DNA from: Arenicola marina
Taxonomy: Eukaryota > Annelida > Polychaeta > Arenicolidae
Direction: 5' to 3'
Length of the DNA stretch: 64,000 bases
Assembly: GCA_964019135.1 (NCBI GenBank)
Contig: OZ025265.1
Span: forward strand, 27,441,143-27,505,142
In this document: piece by piece, positions 58,358 to 64,000 of the stretch
Layout: every line of letters starts with the position of its first letter
How positions within the stretch are numbered: position 1 is the first letter of the stretch
The notes under the pieces: model-generated
Told to the model about the DNA's origin: nothing
The model's input: only the letters and a program-made list of their open reading frames with translations
The model's database searches: none
Translations under genes and position numbers: made by a program

Positions 58358-61349
58358 AGGCTGTCAATCATTCATTGCTTTTATCCAATCATGTGGCAGA
58401 AAAGCTCTTCCGCATGCAATATGTCGGATAAACAAGTCGGACAAACAAAGCACCATGTTAGGGATTCAGCTATAGACCGACGTGGGCGGAGCTTAGTGTC
58501 GGAGTGGGGATTCGTCTGTAGACGGACGTGGGCGGAGCTTAGTGTCGGAGTGGGGATTCGTCTATAGACCGACGTGGGCGGAGCTTAGTGTCGGAGTAGG
58601 GATTCGTCTATAGACCGACGTGGGCGGAGCTTAGTGTCGGAGTAGGAATTCGTGGGCGGAGCTTAATGTGGGAGTAGGGATTCGTCCATAGACCGACGTG
58701 GGCGGAGCTTAGTGTCGGAGTAGGGATTCGTCTATAGAACGACGTGGGCGGAGCTTAGTGTCGGAGTAGGGATTCGTCTTTTTTACCGACGTGGGCGGAG
58801 CTTAGTGTCGGAGTGGGGATTCGACTATAGACAGACGTGGGCGGAGCTTAGTGTCGGAGTAGGGATTCGTCTATAGACCGACGTGGGCGGAGCTTAGTGT
58901 CGGAGTAGGAATTCGTGGGCGGAGCTTAATGTCGGAGTAGGGATTCGTCCATAGATCGACGTGGGCGGAGCTTAGTGTCGGAGTAGGGATTCGTCTATAG
59001 ACCGACGTGGGCGGAGCTTAGCGTCGGAGTAGGGATTCGTCTTTTGACCGACCTGGGCGGAGCTTAGTGTCGGAGTAGGGATTCGTCTATAGACCGACGC
59101 GGGCGGAGCTTAGTGTCGGAGCAGGGATTCGCCTATAGCCCGACGTGGGCGGAGATTAGTGTCGGAGTACGGATTCGTGGGCGGAGCTTAATGTCGGAGT
59201 AGGGATTCGTCCATAGACCGACGTGGGCGGAGCTTAGTGTCGGAGTAGGGATTCGTCTATAGACCGACGTGGGCGGACCTTAGGGTCGGTGTAGGGATTC
59301 GTCTTTAGACCGACGTGGGCGGAGCTTAGTGTCGGAGTAGGGATTTGCCTATAGACCGACGTGGGCGGAGCTTAGTGTCGGAGTAGGGATTCGTCTATAT
59401 ACCGACGTGGGCGGAGCTAAGTGTCGGAGTAGGGATTCGTCTTTTGACCGACGTGGGCGGAGCTTAGTGTCGGAGTAGGGATTCGTCTATAGACCGACGT
59501 GGGCGGAGCTTAGTGTCGGAGTAGGGAATCGTCTATAGACCGACGTGGGCGGAGCTTAGTGTCGGAGTAGGGATTCGTCTATAGACCGACGTGGGCGGAG
59601 CTTAGTGTCGAGTATGGATTTGCCTATAGACCGACGTGGGCGGAGCTTAGTGTCGGAGTGGGGATTCGTCTATAGACCGACGTGGGCGGAGCTTAGTTTC
59701 AGAGTAGGGATTCGTCTATAGACCGACGTGGGCGGAGCTTAGTGTCGGAGTAGGGATTCGTCCATAGACCGACGTGGGCGGAGCTTAGTGTGGGAGTTGG
59801 GATTCGTCTATAGACCGACGTGGGCGGACCTTTGTGTCGGAGTGGGGATTCGTCTATAGACCGACGTGGGCGGAGCTTAGTGTCGGAGTAGGGATTCGTC
59901 CATAGACCGACGTGGGCGGAGCTTAGTGTGGGAGTTGGGATTCGTCTATAGACCGACGTGGGCGGACCTTTGTGTCGGAGTAGGGATTCGTCTATAGACC
60001 GACGTGGGCGGAGCTTAGTGTCGGAGTATGGGTTCGTCTATAGACCGACGTGGGCGGAGCTTAGTGTCGGAGTAGGGATTCGTCCATAGACCGACGTGGG
60101 CGGAGCTTAGTGTCGGAGTAGGGATTCGTCCATAGACCGACGTGGGCGGACCCTTGTGTCGGAGTAGGGATTCGTCTATAGACCGACGTGGGCGGAGCTT
60201 AGTGTCGGAGTAGGGATTCGTCTATAGACCGACGTGGGCGGAGCTTAGTGTCGGAGTAGGGATTCGTCTTTTGACCGACCTGGGCGGAGCTTAGTGTCGG
60301 AGTAGGGATTCGTCTATAGGCCGACGCGGGTGGAGCTTAGTGTCGGAGTAGGGATTCGTCTATAGACCGACGCGGGCGGAGCTTAGTGTCGGAGCAGGGA
60401 TTCGTCTATAGACCGACGTGGGCGGAGATTAGTGTCGGAGTACGGATTCGTTGGCGGAGCTTAATGTCGGAGTAGGGATTCGTCCATAGACCGACGTGGG
60501 CGGAGCTTAGTGTCGGAGTAGGGATTCGTCTATAGACCGACGTGGGCGGAGCTTAGGGTCGGTGTAGGGATTCGTCTTTAGACCGACGTGGGCGGAGCCT
60601 AGTGTCGGAGTAGGGATTCGCCTATAGACCGACGTGGGCGGAGCTTAGTGTCGGAGTAGGGATTCGTCTATAGACCGACGTGGGCGGAGCTAAGTGTCGG
60701 AGTAGGGATTCGTCTATAGACCGACGTGGGCGGAGCTTAGTGTCGGAGTAGGGAATCGTCTATAGACCGACGTGGGGCGGAGCTTAGTGTCGGAGTAGGG
60801 ATTCGTCTATAGACCGACGTGGGCGGAGCTTAGTGTCGAGTATGGATTCGTCTATAGACCGACGTGGGCGGAGTTTAGTGTCGGAGTGGGGATTCGTCTA
60901 TAGACCGACGTGGGCGGAGCTTAGTGTCAGAGTAGGGATTCGTCTATAGACCGACGTGGGCGGAGCTTAGTGTCGGAGTAGGGATTCGTCCATAGACCGA
61001 CGTGGGCGGAGCTTAGTGTGGGAGTTGGGATTCGTCTATAGACCGACGTGGGCGGACCTTTGTGTCGGAGTGGGGATTCGTCTATAGACCGACGTGGGCG
61101 GAGCTTAGTGTCGGAGTAGGGATTCGTCCATAGACCGACGTGGGCGGAGCTTAGTGTGGGAGTTGGGATTCGTCTATAGACCGACGTGGGCGGACCTTTG
61201 TGTCGGAGTAGGGATTCGTCTATAGACCGACGTGGGCGGAGCTTAGTGTCGGAGTATGGGTTCGTCTATAGACCGACGCACGTGAAAGAACTTTTTCACC
61301 ACGTGATTGGATAAAAGCAACAGTGACGTCCGTGAATGATTGACAGCCT
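58358..61349. mobile_element. Inverted-repeat-bounded satellite block (right)
   Basis: Same end repeats as at 35939-49482, here 2,992 bp apart. It holds 46-bp satellite (58461-61278, about 62 units including 32-bp variants) and no transposon insertion. Higher-order variants resemble those at both edges of the left array. Confidence 0.65.
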
Positions 61350-62832
61350 GGAAGGGTCTATTGTCAATCTTCCCGCATGATGGCGCTGCAGTGGCTCCCA
61401 TTACACGCCTGACTGGCCCCTCGGGTCGATTATGACGAGTCGTGAATAGAGTTGGAATCTGGCCTATCGCATAAATACCCGCATAATAAATGACCTACAG
61501 TTGTGGACACAATAACTGGTGTGTTCCAGAGCTGTAGTTAATGCTGTAACAGTGGATTGTTATCTGGCCATTCAGACAACACAATGGTAGAGCCTCGGGG
61601 GAGTCGGTATGGGGGCGTGTCACACGTCACAGACTGGTGACCGCGATAACACGTGTGTCCTTGGGGCAGGCCAGAACGCATGGTGCGGGGGTGGGAGGGT
61701 GTATGCATGGGGTGTTGCGTCGGCGGTGGGGGTTGAGGTTGGGGGAGGGAGTGCTGGGTTTACCTGACGGGGGGGGGGGGGGAGGGTGGCGAGGGGCATC
61801 AGCATTAAAGTCGGATTATGGCTTAAATGCGAACAATTATGTAGAAGAAGGGGCAAGACACACCCGCTCCTACCCACCGCCCTGATCATCTTGTCCCATT
61901 GAAGTCCCAGATCGAGTCCTGTACAATGGCCAAATTTAAGTATATATACAATTGCCGTTAACCTGGATTCGACGTTCATAGAGAGACCTGAGAATGGAAC
62001 CCTGGTCACCTTCTATGACGAATTTCCCTGGCTCCTATCAACCACACTGGAATTAATAAATCGGTGTTTGCTGCGCACACAAGGACTAGACTGGGCGTAA
62101 GACCATCTCGTATACCTCTAAGATAATTTTACAGACTGAATTCATATTCTCAAATGTAACCCTGAATGGTATATAATTTTGGAATAACATTTTTTGAACA
62201 AAAATATAAAGACAGGTAGTGATTATAGGTTCTCAATGCGGGGAACACCATACCGGAAGCAGTAACATATGTGGTTGAGGACACGTGTGTCGCTATACAC
62301 CTGCGGGCTGAAGAATGAATAATGTCTGTTCTTCTTCATGTCCCGTGGCTTTAATTAACTCGTCTCGTGACGCGGTGACACCCACAAACACGATGACCCA
62401 TACCCTGTATGGTTATTACATGCGGGTCCTTTTAAATGTCTTCAATTGGCTATGAACTAGAGGCCCACATATGACAGCTGGAACAAGCCGCCAGCATAGG
62501 ATAGAACGCCCGACGGCCCACATACAGCGCACGTGTGCGTCAGCGCTTTATTAGGTCGTTCTTACAGTCTCGCCCGGGAACCAGCCTGTTGCATAGTCAC
62601 GGTACGTGGCACATGTAGATATATATGTATACTGTATCCCCGGTTGAAATACACTTCTATTAGCATCAGGGTAGGACTCGGCATGAGTTATGTTCCATAA
62701 CTGGTTTCAGCACCAGGGGATGAAAATACGGATTTAGCCCTACCATTGTACCAATATAATCAGGATCGTCCTTAAAAATCTTGGGATATATTCGTTTTTC
62801 TGGACTACTGTTTGCATACGCATAGATCTACA
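61350..62832. other. No gene recognised
   Basis: Mirror of 34568-35938, with a G-rich homopolymer region (61764-61785) and a roughly 76-bp insertion absent from the left arm. GATATATTC at about 62786 could act as a TATA box for the following gene. Confidence 0.5.
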
Positions 62833-63516
62833 ATGGGTTACCCACTCGGTGGCACGGTATGGTGTCTTGTCTGTTGTGCATTCGTGATGACCTTATTCTC
62901 GCGATGTTCCGCCGGGCCATTGCCGTCGCCGATCAAGCAGGCGTCCCCGCCCGTTGGCTGGATAGCTGAGTACCCCGGGATCTCGGAGTACATCTCCGGA
63001 ATCATTAGCTGTATCCGGAACGGTGGGTGCGACCAGGTAACACCGAACACATCTGTAAATGCAACAGTTGTCCCCCCGACCGCCATCGTCACCCCGACAG
63101 ACCTACCAGGAGAGGTCACTTCGACCTCCGATTCTAGGGCGAAGTCTCTAGAAGTGGGAACAGCAGCGACGTCTGTTGTTAGCTTAGAGAATGCTACAAC
63201 TGGCGCATTGGAGAACGTAACGTCACTTCAAAGGGCACTTGACCTTGAGGCCGACCTGTCTTCGCTGACCTTGCACAGTGAAGGTCACAAGAATCGCCAT
63301 GAGGAATCGCTGGACGACATAAATGGTAGTATAACCTCAGCTTCAGAAGGTGTAGTTGACACGACTTCGCCAACCGAGAGCGGTGATCCCAACTCGGCTA
63401 TCAAGGCCGACGATAACCATGAAGACGCCATGAACGGACTATCGCCGTCAGAGAAACTCCTTTTGCAGCTGCTCGATCGCATCTTGGTGGACAAATCTTA
63501 CACCTCAACAGACTGA
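62833..63516 (+). CDS. Putative secreted glycoprotein, 227 aa (right copy)
   Basis: Reverse-complement partner of 33884-34567, with the same length and frame. Differences from the left copy are S6G, C17F, V19M and L23S in the signal peptide and R152H, G153K, K158E and N161D in one short acidic segment; all five sequons and both mature Cys are kept. The signal-peptide core stays hydrophobic. No indel separates the two copies. It is followed by AATAAA at 63677. Function unknown. Confidence 0.65.
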   Translation: MGYPLGGTVWCLVCCAFVMTLFSRCSAGPLPSPIKQASPPVGWIAEYPGISEYISGIISCIRNGGCDQVTPNTSVNATVVPPTAIVTPTDLPGEVTSTSDSRAKSLEVGTAATSVVSLENATTGALENVTSLQRALDLEADLSSLTLHSEGHKNRHEESLDDINGSITSASEGVVDTTSPTESGDPNSAIKADDNHEDAMNGLSPSEKLLLQLLDRILVDKSYTSTD

Positions 63517-63676
63517 AAATACGGACTTTTGCCTTTATTGTCACAGATATATCTTGACAACGTGTCACCATTCCCAATGACAATGCTAGACCTGGAGCAA
63601 TTGTGGCGGGGCAGTTAATCGTTACACTGTCATTTGTGATATTTGAGTCATAGGCGATTCCAAATTCACATGTTCA

Positions 63677-63682
63677 ATAAAC
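63677..63682 (+). terminator. Poly(A) signal AATAAA for the secreted-protein gene (right copy)
   Basis: AATAAA about 160 bases after the stop, in matching position in both copies. Confidence 0.5.
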
Positions 63683-64000
63683 GTCGATCATACTGGATAT
63701 GTGCAGTATATATAAATATGTGCGCGTCTAAAACCAATTATTTGGGTGTCTTCTTACCCTGAGGGTCATCCGCCTATGCAAACAGACACGCTTTGTTTCT
63801 GTCATTCATGCAAGTTTTCTGGTTGGAAGTGATCAATAAAAACGTATGCCTAAGAAGATCATGTTTCCTCTCTGACGCTTCCGACATCAACAGCCACCAT
63901 AATGCAGGCGATCGGTGCTGACAATTGACCACATTGCGCCTTTTTTGCACGATGCACGATTATAGGTGGTATCGCTAGGAACAAACCTGGAGATCAAGGC

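Larger units (their letters stand above)
54308..64000 (-). repeat. Right arm of the large inverted duplication
   Basis: Reverse complement of 53274 down to 33400. It lacks the 3.75-kb transposon and most of the satellite. Small insertions relative to the left arm include about 50 bp near 55440-55488 and about 76 bp near 61506-61582. It continues beyond the window. Confidence 0.93.

Overview
This looks like nuclear DNA of an animal, probably a marine invertebrate. The evidence is non-LTR retrotransposon coding fragments, a tRNA-derived SINE with a perfect target-site duplication, a Gypsy-type gag/protease remnant, terminal-inverted-repeat (TIR) elements, many minisatellites and almost no compact genes. 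The heavy repeat load and the high divergence of two near-allelic copies would fit a very heterozygous genome such as a lancelet, mollusc or similar animal, but nothing here fixes the species.

Layout. 1-5.8 kb holds a LINE ORF1 fragment running into an 18-bp minisatellite, an 11-bp repeat and a SINE at 4092-4278. 5.85-9.3 kb is one 36-bp minisatellite that stays open as protein in both directions. 9.3-16.3 kb is mostly non-coding, with small hairpins, a 65-bp repeat and a possible foldback element. 16.3-18.3 kb holds the clearest gene, an intronless 560-residue protein with a caspase-like (clan CD) core, behind a recognisable TATA/octamer promoter. 19.1-20.5 kb is a minisatellite split by an internally deleted LINE. 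21-33 kb is more repeats, including a 12-13-bp expansion inside a dispersed repeat, a Gypsy gag/protease remnant on the minus strand, and LINE ORF1 and ORF2 tails.

The second half is one locus present twice in opposite orientation. 33,400-53,274 and 54,308-64,000 are reverse-complement copies on either side of a run of exactly 200 Ns. Each copy has, in the same order: a gene for a small secreted glycoprotein (33884-34567 minus; 62833-63516 plus), a TIR-bounded block filled with a 46-bp satellite, a 51-53-bp VNTR, and a C-rich diverged tandem repeat. The copies differ by scattered substitutions, by satellite length (about 9.6 versus 2.8 kb), by VNTR copy number and by a 3.75-kb TIR transposon present only in the left copy. 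The gap at the axis suggests two haplotypes joined head to head by scaffolding; a true palindrome remains possible.

There is no operon-like organisation. The best-supported genes are the caspase-like protein and the secreted protein (two copies). Everything else is mobile DNA, its remains, or tandem repeats. Several open frames cited below begin at non-ATG codons, and I treated those as fragments rather than genes.
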